Assembly (NCBI RefSeq): GCF_000308475.2
Contig: NZ_BAFT02000045.1
Span: 62,001 to 126,000, forward strand
DNA from: Nocardia brasiliensis NBRC 14402
GTDB taxonomy: Bacteria; Actinomycetota; Actinomycetes; Mycobacteriales; Mycobacteriaceae
Reading direction: 5' to 3'
Length of the DNA stretch: 64,000 bases
Below, piece by piece: positions 28,796-37,222 of this stretch. Below the pieces are notes generated by a model. It saw nothing but the letters and a program-made list of their open reading frames with translations, ran no database searches and was not told the origin of the DNA. The translations under genes and the position numbers were made by a program. How positions within the stretch are numbered: the first letter of the stretch is position 1; every line of letters begins with the position of its first letter.

Positions 28796-30139
28796 ATGTC
28801 GGTGATCACGCGTGCCGAGCCACAGCACGAACTGCCCGAGGAATCGACGCTCGCGGCATGGAAGCCGCTGACTCGCATCATTTTTCGCTTCTGCGTCAGC
28901 TATTTCGGTCTCTATGCGGTGCTCACCCAGCTCATCAGTCCGCTGTTCGGCTTCTTCAGCAGTCCGAGCGCCGGGTGGAACGTGAGCGGGCTGATGACGC
29001 CGTTGGTGGACTGGACCGCTGCCCACGTCTTCGGTGTGCGTGCACCCCTGGTGCACGCCGCGACAGCGAGCAGTGACCGCACCTACGACTGGGTGCTGCT
29101 GTTCTGCCTGTTCGTCATCGCCGCCGTGGCGACCCTCGTCTGGTCGGTGCTGGATCGACGCCGGACCCGGTATCCGGCGCTGCTGGCCTGGTTCCGGGTA
29201 TTCCTGCGATTCACGCTGGCCGGACAGCTCATGCTCTACGGCATCGCCAAAATCCTGCTGACACAGATGCCGTCACCTCCGCTGACCACCCTGGTGTCAC
29301 CGTTCGGCGAGCTGACCCCCATGGGCCTGCTCTGGTCATCGGTCGGCGCCGCGCCGGGTTACGAGATCATGATCGGCAGCTTCGAGGCCATCGGTGGCCT
29401 GCTGCTCGTGCTGCCGCGGACAACCACCCTCGGGGCGGTGCTCGGCACCGTCGGTCTCACCCAGATATTCGTGCTCAACCTGACCTACGACGTTCCGGTC
29501 AAGTCGATGTCACTGCACCTGTTGGTGATGACCCTGGTGCTGCTGGCGCCGGAACTCGGCCGCCTGTTCGATGTGCTGCTGTCCAGGAGGCCGGTCGGCG
29601 TCTCGGCTCAGCCACCGCTCTTCCGCGCTCGCCGGGCGGCTCGGATCGCCCTTGCCGCACAGGTTCTGCTCGGATTGTGGATCGCGATCCCGATCGTCGG
29701 GGACTGCGTGGCCGCGTGGCGCGAGCACGGTGCCGGACGGGTGAAACCGCCACTGTACGGGGTGTGGAACGTGGAGCGCGCGACCGAGGAGGGCAAGGAC
29801 GTGCCGCTGCTGATCACCGACGAGAAGCAGTGGCGGCGCGTGTTCTTCGAGTACCCGGACGAGTTCAAATTCCAGCGCATGAACGACTCGATCGGGTTCT
29901 ATCGAGCCACCGTCGACGTCACCGGCCACCGACTGGCGTTGAGCCGATACGACCGTCCGGACCAGGTCACCGAACTCCGGCTCGATACCGCCGAGCCGGA
30001 CAGCTTGAAACTGTCCGGCACACTGAACGGCCACCGCACCGAGATCTGGTTGCGCCGACTCGATCTGGAGTCACTGCCCTTGCTCAGCCGCAATTTCCAC
30101 TGGGTGCAGGACTATCCCTACAACCCGAACAGTCGCTAG
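28796..30139 (+). CDS. DoxX-like membrane protein with C-terminal soluble domain
   Basis: 447 aa. About seven hydrophobic segments (35-55, 100-118, 128-150, 195-215, 215-235, 240-258, 285-305) include FTLAGQLMLYGIAKIL and SFEAIGGLLLVLP, as in DoxX-family proteins. A soluble domain (about 325-447) with PPLYGVWNVERA and KLSGTLNGHRTEIWLRRLD follows. ATG with GAAGGA about 8 nt upstream. Its stop codon is one base from the stop of the convergent methyltransferase gene. Function unknown; related proteins are linked to redox homeostasis. Confidence 0.78.
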   Translation: MSVITRAEPQHELPEESTLAAWKPLTRIIFRFCVSYFGLYAVLTQLISPLFGFFSSPSAGWNVSGLMTPLVDWTAAHVFGVRAPLVHAATASSDRTYDWVLLFCLFVIAAVATLVWSVLDRRRTRYPALLAWFRVFLRFTLAGQLMLYGIAKILLTQMPSPPLTTLVSPFGELTPMGLLWSSVGAAPGYEIMIGSFEAIGGLLLVLPRTTTLGAVLGTVGLTQIFVLNLTYDVPVKSMSLHLLVMTLVLLAPELGRLFDVLLSRRPVGVSAQPPLFRARRAARIALAAQVLLGLWIAIPIVGDCVAAWREHGAGRVKPPLYGVWNVERATEEGKDVPLLITDEKQWRRVFFEYPDEFKFQRMNDSIGFYRATVDVTGHRLALSRYDRPDQVTELRLDTAEPDSLKLSGTLNGHRTEIWLRRLDLESLPLLSRNFHWVQDYPYNPNSR

Positions 30140-30140
30140 C

Positions 30141-31274
30141 TCACGCCCCGCGAAGCCAAGCCGGCGCTCCCTCGTCGCGATTCTCGCCCTTCTCGACGAA
30201 CACGATGTTGTGATAGAAGTGCAGCCCTTTGATCGCGCTGTCGGTTCTCCTCGGCTCCCGACCGTCGATCTCGGCGAAGTTGAGTCCGTCGATCAAGGAC
30301 TTGAGAAACCCCATGCTCGTCGAAGTGTCATCGTAGACACCGGATTTGCCACCGAAGTGTGGCCAGTACGATGTCTGCAGATCCTCGATCACGTACATTC
30401 CGCCCGGTCGGAGAGCGGGGAACAGCACGCCGAACGAGGCGATGACGTGGGCGCTGAGGTGGCTGCCGTCATCGATGACCAGGTCGAGCGGCCCGGTTGT
30501 CTCGAGCACCCTGGCGAGGTCGGCCGGCGCGGATTGATCAGCCCGCAATACCGTCATCCGTGGCTCCGACAGCTCGGACTTGTCGACGATGTCGATGCCG
30601 TACACCGTGGCCCGCGGAAAGTACCGTTTCCACATGCGCAGCGACTCGCCGCCGCGCCGGGGGTCGGCAAAACCGCCGACCCCGATCTCCAGCACGGTCA
30701 GGGGACGATCCCGAAGCATCTCGAAGTGCTTCGCGTAGTGCTGCGGGTACTGATGCACGCCCCACTTGTCCGAACCGGCCCGGACGCACAATTCGGCGAG
30801 GGTGACGCCGTAGCCGTGGTCGATCGAATCGAGCAGCCGCCGAACGGGTTCGAATGCGGGTTGCGGCCTGCCGAACGTCTCGAAGGCGGACAGATCGGGC
30901 CAGTGCAGCACGCGGGTGGCACTCGTCGCCGCGCCGCGCGGCCCGAGCACACTGCGGACGAACTCGGGTAGTGACTGTTCGATCGTGGCGGCGACCGCAC
31001 CGGACGACGGGGCGGTCGGCGTCGTGGTGCTGCCGTCCGCGGCAACGCACACGAGCACGTCGGCCGACTGCGCACCGGCATGCAGCCGGAACAGCACGTC
31101 GATCGGCGGGCAACCGCGCAGATCGACACGGTCGAGTACTTCGCGGACGACCGTCCGCGCGGTCCGCTCGACACCCATCGACTCGATGTGCTCGGCGATG
31201 AGGCCATCGCTGGCCCCGGCGACGTGAATGAGGCGTGCAAGGTCGGGCCGAGTGTCTGTGGCGCGGTGGGTCAT
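30141..31274 (-). CDS. Class I SAM-dependent methyltransferase (MycE-like sugar O-methyltransferase)
   Basis: 377 aa. The C-terminal catalytic domain (about 170-370) has AGSDKWGVHQYPQHYAKHF, the SAM-binding LEIGVGGFADPRRGGESL, ATVYGIDIVDKS, DLVIDDGSH and YVIEDLQTSYWP. These match MycE-type macrolide sugar O-methyltransferases, which use a metal held near the IDDGSH segment. The N-terminal ~165 residues resemble the MycE auxiliary domain. The ATG at 31274 gives a family-like length. No deoxysugar synthesis genes are nearby, so the acceptor is unclear. Confidence 0.82.
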   Translation of the reverse strand: MTHRATDTRPDLARLIHVAGASDGLIAEHIESMGVERTARTVVREVLDRVDLRGCPPIDVLFRLHAGAQSADVLVCVAADGSTTTPTAPSSGAVAATIEQSLPEFVRSVLGPRGAATSATRVLHWPDLSAFETFGRPQPAFEPVRRLLDSIDHGYGVTLAELCVRAGSDKWGVHQYPQHYAKHFEMLRDRPLTVLEIGVGGFADPRRGGESLRMWKRYFPRATVYGIDIVDKSELSEPRMTVLRADQSAPADLARVLETTGPLDLVIDDGSHLSAHVIASFGVLFPALRPGGMYVIEDLQTSYWPHFGGKSGVYDDTSTSMGFLKSLIDGLNFAEIDGREPRRTDSAIKGLHFYHNIVFVEKGENRDEGAPAWLRGA

Positions 31275-31371
31275 GCGGCGACGCTGACACCGATGGTGGG
31301 CGGAGTCAACGATTCTGCGTTGATCCGGCAGTGCCATTCCTACTGTGCCACAGCATGTTCGGCCCCCGAGG

Positions 31372-31767
31372 TCAGTTCGCGAAGCGGCACAGCTGCATCG
31401 CTCGGCTGCGCAGGGCGCCGAGACTGACCTTGTCGCCACCGGCGCCGGTCGCTCGCAACGGCTCGATGCCGGGAAGGCCTGCCTGTTCGGCCTTCTCGTT
31501 GAGCGCGTAGGTCTTTCCATCCGGAGCGGTGAACGTCGCTTGCGCACCCGCCCGGCACTCGATCGTGCCGCGATCGACGGTGAACGGCCACAGGTAGCCG
31601 AGATTCTCGCTGGCGACAGCCTGGCTGCTCGACGTCGGCTCGGGCAGGGTCACACCGTCCCGATGGGCCGGGTCCTTCGGCCCCGAACCGCCACCGCACG
31701 CGCTGATCGCCACGGCACCGCAGAGCGCCGCACCGGCCATCAGTACTCCTCGAACCTGCGGGATCAT
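31372..31767 (-). CDS. DUF2511-like lipoprotein
   Basis: 131 aa. The signal peptide ends in a lipobox, AISAC, with Cys24 as lipidation site. The mature domain has [34 protein letters not shown] and a late Cys in AMQLCRFAN, the DUF2511/YebY pattern. The ATG has GGAGGAAG just upstream. It is divergent from the glycosyltransferase gene. It is exported and membrane-anchored; function unknown. Confidence 0.85.
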   Translation of the reverse strand: MIPQVRGVLMAGAALCGAVAISACGGGSGPKDPAHRDGVTLPEPTSSSQAVASENLGYLWPFTVDRGTIECRAGAQATFTAPDGKTYALNEKAEQAGLPGIEPLRATGAGGDKVSLGALRSRAMQLCRFAN

Positions 31768-31909
31768 GCTTCCTCCAGCCTTCGGGTATCCGTCTATCGA
31801 TAACGTTGCGCACTGCCAAGTTTCGGTTCACGAGCGTGGCTGTCAGCGGAGCCGGCAGTTCCGGCCGGATATGGTCGGAGCGCATCCCTTCGCGCCCTTT
31901 GGAGAGTCG

Positions 31910-32962
31910 TTGTCCGCATCCCGGTCGTCTCGAATCGACATCGTGTGTCCGACATTCAACCGGTCTGCGGCTATCCGGGCCACGATCGACAGCGTGCTGG
32001 CACAGACCGTGCCGGACTGGACGTTGCTGGTCGTGTCGGACGGCTCCACCGACGACACCGACGACGTCGTGCGCGCGTATCGCGATCCGCGGATCCGGCT
32101 CCTGCGCACCGGCCCCTATGGGCACCCAGGCGGTCCGCGCAACGTCGGTGTCGCGGCGGCGACGGCCCCGGCGGTGGCCTACCTCGATCATGACGATCGC
32201 TGGCTGCCAACGCATTTGGCGACTCTGCTCGGCATGCTCGACCGCGGTGCTGCCTTCGCCGCCACCGGTTGCCGCCGGGTCGACGAAACGGGGACGGAAC
32301 TGGATCGCACCGCGGTCCCCGATCTGGTCTGGCATCCGGAGCTACAGACCACCCATGCGATGTTCGAACCGTCCCGCGTCGGCCACGTGCGGACGCTGCT
32401 GGCCGAGGTCGGCGGTTGGACCACCGTGCGGGCCGGCTACGAGGACTGGGATCTATGGTTCCGGACGGCAAGGCGCGGTTACGATTTCACGATTTCCGCC
32501 GAGCACACCGCGCTGCTCACCGTCGGCCCGGGCACGCGTCGCAACGGCCTGCGCCCACCGCAGGCGGTAGTGCTCCAGCGGGTCCCGGACCTGGCCGCCG
32601 CGGAAGCCGTACTCCAGGCCATCAAGACGCCGGAACATCGAAACTCCTTGCGCACAATCCATTTCACCGAGGTCGAAGAGTGGTATGCGAGCCTGGCCGA
32701 TTCCGATCGTTATCGGCTGGCCGAAGGCCTACCGCCCGACACCGTCGCGCAAGCGCTGCACGAATACTTCGAGCAGCACGAGAAGCCCTGCCTGCTGGAG
32801 GAACTGAACTACGCGGCGATCGGCGACCACTACGCGATACTGCTGCCGCTGTGGTGCACCGACCGCGAGCACGCACGCGCGATCGGCACCGTGGTCCGCG
32901 AGCGCTTCCCCGCACAGCACAGGTATCTGCACGCACTGGTCGACGCGACCGCGGCGGCGTGA
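31910..32962 (+). CDS. Family 2 glycosyltransferase
   Basis: About 350 aa. GT-A fold at residues 5-210: RIDIVCPTFNR, LLVVSDGSTDDTDDVVRAY, PGGPRNVGVAAAT, and YLDHDDRW with the DxD-type metal motif. YEDWDLWFR provides the usual ED acceptor-site motif. The TTG at 31910 is chosen because GGAG lies 5 nt upstream and the GT fold begins directly; an ATG at 31871 in the same frame would add 13 residues. The helical C-terminal part (about 215-350) is unassigned. Donor and acceptor are unknown. Confidence 0.85.
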   Translation: MSASRSSRIDIVCPTFNRSAAIRATIDSVLAQTVPDWTLLVVSDGSTDDTDDVVRAYRDPRIRLLRTGPYGHPGGPRNVGVAAATAPAVAYLDHDDRWLPTHLATLLGMLDRGAAFAATGCRRVDETGTELDRTAVPDLVWHPELQTTHAMFEPSRVGHVRTLLAEVGGWTTVRAGYEDWDLWFRTARRGYDFTISAEHTALLTVGPGTRRNGLRPPQAVVLQRVPDLAAAEAVLQAIKTPEHRNSLRTIHFTEVEEWYASLADSDRYRLAEGLPPDTVAQALHEYFEQHEKPCLLEELNYAAIGDHYAILLPLWCTDREHARAIGTVVRERFPAQHRYLHALVDATAAA

Positions 32963-33838
32963 TCAGCGGGTCCCGGCCCTGGCGGCACGGAGCAACGCGA
33001 TGTAGCCATCGTCCAGAGTCGGTGCCACCGGCCATGATTCGGGCGGCGGTACCGGGCCGACCACCCGATAGTGCACCCCGTCGCCGGTGCTGGTCACGTT
33101 GACTACGGTGAAATCGCCCACCGGCTCGTGCGCCGCGCGCAGCACGTGCGTCTGCCCGTCGGCCAGTGCGACCAGACCGCCGGTGGTGCCGTGATAGGCC
33201 AACCTGCCTTCGGTCAGCACGGCGGCCATCGGGCAGCTGTGCGCTACGTCGTCGAGGATGTGGGTGGACAAGACGACGATGCGGTCGCCACCGAGCTGGC
33301 CGAGCAAGGTGCGGAAGCGGATCCGTTCCTCGGGATCGAGTCCCGCCGTCGGTTCGTCGACGATGATCAGCTTCGGGTCCCCCAGCAGCGTCTGCGCGAT
33401 GCCGAGCCGGCGCTTCATCCCGCCGGAGTATCGCTCGATCCGTTGGGTGGCGACGGCATCCAGTCCGACACGGTCCAGCAGGTTATCGATCTGTGAGCGT
33501 CGGCGCCGCTTGTCGTCGATCCCCTTGAGCAATGCGACATAGTCGAGGAACTCGCGACCGGTGAGGTCCGGATAGAGCGCGAGCTCCTGGGGCAGATAGC
33601 CGAGTAGCCGTTTGACGGCGGTGCGACCCGCGGTGGTCGCCATATCGTGTCCGCAGACCGCGACCGTGCCCGCACTCGGGCGGATGGTTCCGGTCAGAAT
33701 GCGGATGAGGGTGGTCTTGCCCGCGCCGTTCGTGCCGAGCAAGCCGGTCATGCCCTCGGTCACGGTCAGGTCGATCTCGTCGAGCGCGACGTTGCGCCCA
33801 CGGTAGACCTTGGTGAGCTTGCGCAGCGTGATCGTCAT
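32963..33838 (-). CDS. ABC transporter ATP-binding protein (sigma-factor operon)
   Basis: 291 aa. Walker A GTNGAGKTT, Q-loop YLPQELALYP, signature YSGGMKRR, Walker B LIIVDEPTAGLDP and switch His in LSTHILDDV. It resembles the BcrA/CcmA class of exporters and bacteriocin self-protection ATPases. It is the last gene of the sigma/anti-sigma/permease/permease/ATPase operon, separated from the permease by 17 nt. By position it matches the J gene of microbisporicin- and planosporicin-type clusters, alongside two membrane proteins. Confidence 0.92.
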   Translation of the reverse strand: MTITLRKLTKVYRGRNVALDEIDLTVTEGMTGLLGTNGAGKTTLIRILTGTIRPSAGTVAVCGHDMATTAGRTAVKRLLGYLPQELALYPDLTGREFLDYVALLKGIDDKRRRRSQIDNLLDRVGLDAVATQRIERYSGGMKRRLGIAQTLLGDPKLIIVDEPTAGLDPEERIRFRTLLGQLGGDRIVVLSTHILDDVAHSCPMAAVLTEGRLAYHGTTGGLVALADGQTHVLRAAHEPVGDFTVVNVTSTGDGVHYRVVGPVPPPESWPVAPTLDDGYIALLRAARAGTR

Positions 33839-33855
33839 TCGAACTCCATTCCGGC

Positions 33856-34635
33856 TCAACGACCTTTGGTCGTGATCGCGTGGCCGATGAAAAAGGCGAG
33901 CACCGTCACCGCCAGGGTGAGCCCGCAGGCGAGGATCGAGGACGTAACGCTCACCGCCGGATACAGCCAACCGCCGCTTCGCCCGGGCAGTGCGACCTCG
34001 AGCCATTGCGCCGCTTGGTAATCGCCGAGCGGCGACAGTACGGTCCGGGCCGGCGTCGGTATCGGGAGCAGTGGCGTGAGCAGCGTCGCCCAGTACCAGA
34101 ACGGCACCAGGAGAACACGCGCGACGGCGCTGGGCAGCAACAGGGCCGCGACGTTCGCGAGCATGGTCAGTAGCAAGGATCCGGGCGCCACGATGGTGAG
34201 CACACCGATCATTGCAGCGCCGAGCGGGCCGGGCCCACCCGAGGTGATCGCCAGCCATCCCCCCATGCTCACCAGGACCACGGTCGCGGGCACCGAGGCG
34301 ATCAGCCAGGGGCCCAGGACCAGGCCTGCCGTTCTGGTCAGTCCACCGGACGGTGTGGCACCGAACAATTCCCGCAATCCTGGTCGCCGCTGTCCGGCGA
34401 GCCGATCGGCGAGCACGATGGCGATACCGAGGGAGCCCAGGAAATTGATCAGCAAGGCGGTCTCGCCCACGGCGGCGATATCGCTTGTTCGATTCCGGCC
34501 GTACGGGAATTCCCCCAGCACCATGATCAACGCGACGAGCGGCAGCAACGACAGCCACACCGTGCGGTGCCGGAAGGAGAGCAACGCCTCGTAACGGACG
34601 GTCGCGCCGAGCGCCCCGAGGGACCGGCCGGTCAT
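33856..34635 (-). CDS. ABC transporter permease, sigma-factor operon
   Basis: 259 aa with six hydrophobic segments (TVWLSLLPLVALIMVLG, ALLINFLGSLGIAIVLA, GLVLGPWLIASVPATVVLV, MIGVLTIVAPGSLLLTML, ARVLLVPFWYWATLL, SSILACGLTLAVTVLAFFIG). Its start overlaps the stop of the second permease gene by ATGA. It pairs with the ATPase downstream, most likely for export or self-protection. The region between segments 5 and 6 is probably extracellular. Confidence 0.82.
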   Translation of the reverse strand: MTGRSLGALGATVRYEALLSFRHRTVWLSLLPLVALIMVLGEFPYGRNRTSDIAAVGETALLINFLGSLGIAIVLADRLAGQRRPGLRELFGATPSGGLTRTAGLVLGPWLIASVPATVVLVSMGGWLAITSGGPGPLGAAMIGVLTIVAPGSLLLTMLANVAALLLPSAVARVLLVPFWYWATLLTPLLPIPTPARTVLSPLGDYQAAQWLEVALPGRSGGWLYPAVSVTSSILACGLTLAVTVLAFFIGHAITTKGR

Positions 34636-35261
34636 GCCCGCACCTCGCGCAGCTGGGTCTCGCTGTCCGCGACGCGCATTGCCGCGGGCCACGCGAACAG
34701 TGCCGCGAGCGTCACCATGACCGCGGCCTGTGCCCATACACCGCGCACGACCTGATCCAGTAAGAGCAGCTTCGCCGACCAGACGGTCACGACGATCGCC
34801 GAGGCACCCGCAGCGGAACCCGAGGTGACGACGACGTAGGTCGCGACACTGATCAACGCGAGGGCGAACGCGGGCGTACTCACCAGCAGGGGTCCTGCGG
34901 CAACGGGCCCCGCGGACCAGCCGAGCAGGCCGATCAGCACCACCGCACCGCACGCCGATGCCCCGACCAGGACGAGGCGGCGCACGACGGTCTGCGGGTA
35001 CGGCGTCCGCACGGTCAGGTGCAGCTCACCCATCCGCTCCCGGCCCAGTACCGCCGCGGTGGCCAGCCCGGCCGTCAGCGCGACGACCTCGATGGCGATC
35101 GTGCGCAGGATCATCGTGCCGTCGAAAGCCACCAGCGCGATGCCGATGACGACGCCCACCAGCGGCGCCGTCACCAGCACTCCGGGCCCGCAGCGCCGGA
35201 TCTCGTACCACCAGATCGGATTCACCTCATTGTGGTAGCCGAGCCGCTCGATTCGGTTCAT
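34632..35261 (-). CDS. Second ABC transporter permease, sigma-factor operon
   Basis: 209 aa with six hydrophobic segments. It opens NPIWWYEIRRCGPGVLV. Overlaps of four bases on both sides show tight translational coupling with the anti-sigma gene and the next permease. It probably forms a heteromeric transporter with its partners. Confidence 0.82.
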   Translation of the reverse strand: MNRIERLGYHNEVNPIWWYEIRRCGPGVLVTAPLVGVVIGIALVAFDGTMILRTIAIEVVALTAGLATAAVLGRERMGELHLTVRTPYPQTVVRRLVLVGASACGAVVLIGLLGWSAGPVAAGPLLVSTPAFALALISVATYVVVTSGSAAGASAIVVTVWSAKLLLLDQVVRGVWAQAAVMVTLAALFAWPAAMRVADSETQLREVRA

Positions 35262-36157
35262 CCGGCCACGGTGCGATAGCGCGGCCTGCTCATCCCGGCC
35301 GCGGCGGCGACCAGCAGCAGCGCGGCGACCGCGAGCGTGAGCACCGAGGTGGACCACAGCGGTGCGATCACCGCGCCGACGCGGTGCGCGGGTCCGGCAT
35401 CCGCGGTGGCCGCCGCGCCGAGCAGCCACATCACCGCACCCGCGCCGGCACCGACCGGCGGGGAACGCCAGACCGCACCGGCGACGCCGACCGCGGAGGC
35501 GAGCAACGCGGGCCCGAGCCAACCCGCGACCGTCGCGCCGAAATCGGCGGACGCACCCACGCCGCTGGCGAGCAGCGAGGCGAGCAGTGCCAGCGCGAGA
35601 TCGGCGGCGAGAACCACGATCAGCCGGCACGCGAACACCGCCGCCGGCGCGATGGGCAAGGTGGCGAACAACTCCAACCGTGGATCGGATCGAGGCATGC
35701 AGGTCGCCAGCGTGCCGAGCTGGAAGAGCAAGGTCACCGTGAGACCGAACAGCGGTGCGGCAGCGCCGCTGTGCCGCGTCAGCACAGCGAGCAGCACCGA
35801 ACCCACGAAGCCCAGCGCGCTCAACAGAACGAGTGCCCGGGGCAGCAGCCGTAGCTGTGCCCGAGCCAGCGTCACCGTCAGCAGGAGCGAGGCTCGCCAC
35901 CCCGGGCGCACTGCCTCGTTCGTTGTCGCCCAGGGCATTCCGAGCGCGTCGCCGAGCAGCGCATCGAAGGAGGGCGTACGAGCAGCACCCACCAGATCGG
36001 CGGAAACCTGGCGGGCCGCGACTGCCATCTGCTGCCAAATCTGAGCGTGGGCCTGACATTCCGCGCAGGCACGCAGGTGTGCTCTGGCGGCATCGTCCGG
36101 TACGCCGATCAGTTGATCGTCGGAGAGGTGTGGGCCCAGGGTGTTCGGGCTGGTCAT
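35258..36157 (-). CDS. Anti-sigma factor-like protein fused to a multi-span membrane domain
   Basis: 299 aa. The N-terminal ~60 residues contain HLSDDQLIGVPDD and HLRACAEC, the HxxxCxxC zinc-binding anti-sigma (ZAS-like) motif. About six hydrophobic segments follow from residue 95 to the C-terminus. It directly follows and overlaps the ECF sigma gene (ATGA). Holding the sigma factor at the membrane until a signal arrives is the family model. The large membrane part instead of a single helix is notable, and is comparable to MibW/PspW-type anti-sigma proteins. Confidence 0.82.
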   Translation of the reverse strand: MTSPNTLGPHLSDDQLIGVPDDAARAHLRACAECQAHAQIWQQMAVAARQVSADLVGAARTPSFDALLGDALGMPWATTNEAVRPGWRASLLLTVTLARAQLRLLPRALVLLSALGFVGSVLLAVLTRHSGAAAPLFGLTVTLLFQLGTLATCMPRSDPRLELFATLPIAPAAVFACRLIVVLAADLALALLASLLASGVGASADFGATVAGWLGPALLASAVGVAGAVWRSPPVGAGAGAVMWLLGAAATADAGPAHRVGAVIAPLWSTSVLTLAVAALLLVAAAAGMSRPRYRTVAG

Positions 36158-36723
36158 CGCTCGCCTCCGTAACGAATGGACAGATCGGCGGTGGTGCCGG
36201 ACAGGGCCTGTGCAAGTCGCTTGCGCGCGTGCGACATTCGGCTCTTCACCGTACCCACGGGAATGTCGAGCACCGTGGCGACATCCGGGTAGGACAGATC
36301 GTCGACCAGCACCAGCAACAGGACGTCGCGAAGATGTTCCGGCAGGTCGCGAATGCCGGCCGCGAGATCCCCGCGGGCGGCGTTGGCGAGCACGATGTCT
36401 TCCACCGTCCCCGCGTGATCGGATATCTCCGGCGTCTCGTCGAGATCGACCGTGGCGAGCACCGACTTGCGCAGATAGTTGTGGGCTTGGCGTTTGGCGA
36501 CACCGAACAGCCAGCCGCGGGCGGAGGATTCGCCGCGGAAACTGTCCGCCGAGCGCCACACGGCCAGCCAGGTCTCCTGCAGGATCTCCTCCGCGACCCC
36601 GCTCTGCGCCGTCATCCGGCGCACCACCCGCAGCATCGCGGGCGCGTGCCGGTCGTAGAGCACACGCAGGCATGCCTGGTCGCCCTTGGCCACCGCGGCC
36701 AGCAACGCTTCGTCCGAGTCCAC
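36154..36723 (-). CDS. ECF RNA polymerase sigma factor
   Basis: 189 aa, GTG start. Region 2 (about 20-85) has YDRHAPAMLRVVRRM and AEEILQETWLAVWRSADSFRG. Region 4 (about 125-178) has LPEHLRDVLLLVLVDDLSYPDVA and PVGTVKSRMSHARKRL. It is the first gene of the leftward operon and divergent from the lanthipeptide precursor. A promoter-like motif lies only 10 nt upstream of its start, so the mRNA may be almost leaderless. It probably activates the immunity and regulator promoters of the cluster. Confidence 0.93.
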   Translation of the reverse strand: MDSDEALLAAVAKGDQACLRVLYDRHAPAMLRVVRRMTAQSGVAEEILQETWLAVWRSADSFRGESSARGWLFGVAKRQAHNYLRKSVLATVDLDETPEISDHAGTVEDIVLANAARGDLAAGIRDLPEHLRDVLLLVLVDDLSYPDVATVLDIPVGTVKSRMSHARKRLAQALSGTTADLSIRYGGER

Positions 36724-36733
36724 ACAGTCGTGT

Positions 36734-36758
36734 GTAGCGGGTGCGCGCCGAACGGTTC
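36734..36758 (-). promoter_or_regulatory. ECF-type promoter motif of the sigma operon
   Basis: Read leftward: GAACCGT-N12-CGCTAC. The same motif with the same spacing precedes the immunity operon (46462-46486), and a variant precedes the HTH regulator (47646-47670). The -10-like element ends 10 nt before the sigma start codon. Autoregulation by the ECF factor is inferred. Confidence 0.65.
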
Positions 36759-36792
36759 AACCCGGATCGGAATTCGGCGCGCTGCGCAGAGT

Positions 36793-36816
36793 TGGCAGCG
36801 GCCTCGGACGCTGCCA
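36793..36816. promoter_or_regulatory. Inverted repeat in the precursor upstream region
   Basis: TGGCAGC-N10-GCTGCCA, about 150 nt upstream of the lanthipeptide precursor and between it and the divergent sigma operon. The spacing suits a dimeric regulator, possibly the HTH protein encoded at 46841-47599. Confidence 0.45.
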
Positions 36817-36968
36817 GATACCGGTCGAGACGTTGTCGCCGTGTGGTGTGCGGTGCTTGTCTCGTTACCGGGGGAACAGCACCGGCCGGCAGGCCCGGTG
36901 GGAACGCTGGGCCTCCCTCGGCCGGGTCGTTCGATCAGCCGGGCAGTGCCACAGAAGAGGAGAACACC

Positions 36969-37145
36969 GTGAGCACGGTGACCATGGAACCGGTGGAGAC
37001 CGTCGAAACAGTCGATCTGTTCGATCTCGACATCCGCGTCGGCGTCGGCAACATCCAGGGCAACGCGGCGATCAACAGCTGGTCGTACTGCACCCCGGGC
37101 TGCACCAGCTCGGGCGGCGGCAGCGGCTGCAGCCACTGCTGTTGA
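36969..37145 (+). CDS. lanA: Class I lanthipeptide precursor, planosporicin/microbisporicin type
   Basis: 58 aa, GTG start with AGAGGAG 6 nt upstream. The leader (about residues 1-34) is acidic and contains LFDLDIRVG, the FxLD box recognised by LanB. It probably ends at NAA. The 24-residue core (35-58) has Ser/Thr and Cys in the pattern SWSYC, CTPGC, TSSGGGSGC, SHCC. From memory this aligns without gaps with planosporicin (same C-terminal GGGSGCSHCC) and microbisporicin (same SWS at positions 3-5). Position 2 is Asn instead of Thr, so the usual N-terminal Dhb is absent. Five Cys allow five thioether rings. Lipid II binding is inferred from the shared N-terminal rings. Confidence 0.95.
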   Translation: MSTVTMEPVETVETVDLFDLDIRVGVGNIQGNAAINSWSYCTPGCTSSGGGSGCSHCC

Positions 37146-37152
37146 TCGCCAG

Positions 37153-37184
37153 ACCCGGGCCGCGCGGCACCGCGCGGCCCGGGT
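37153..37184 (+). terminator. Hairpin between precursor and LanB genes (attenuator)
   Basis: A perfect 14-bp GC-rich stem (37153-37166 with 37171-37184, loop GCAC) starts seven bases after the precursor stop. No U-tract follows. Such hairpins let most transcripts end after the precursor and some continue into lanB. Confidence 0.75.
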
Positions 37185-37222
37185 GCCCCCACATCGTCGA
37201 CCATCGCAAAGGAATTGGGCTG

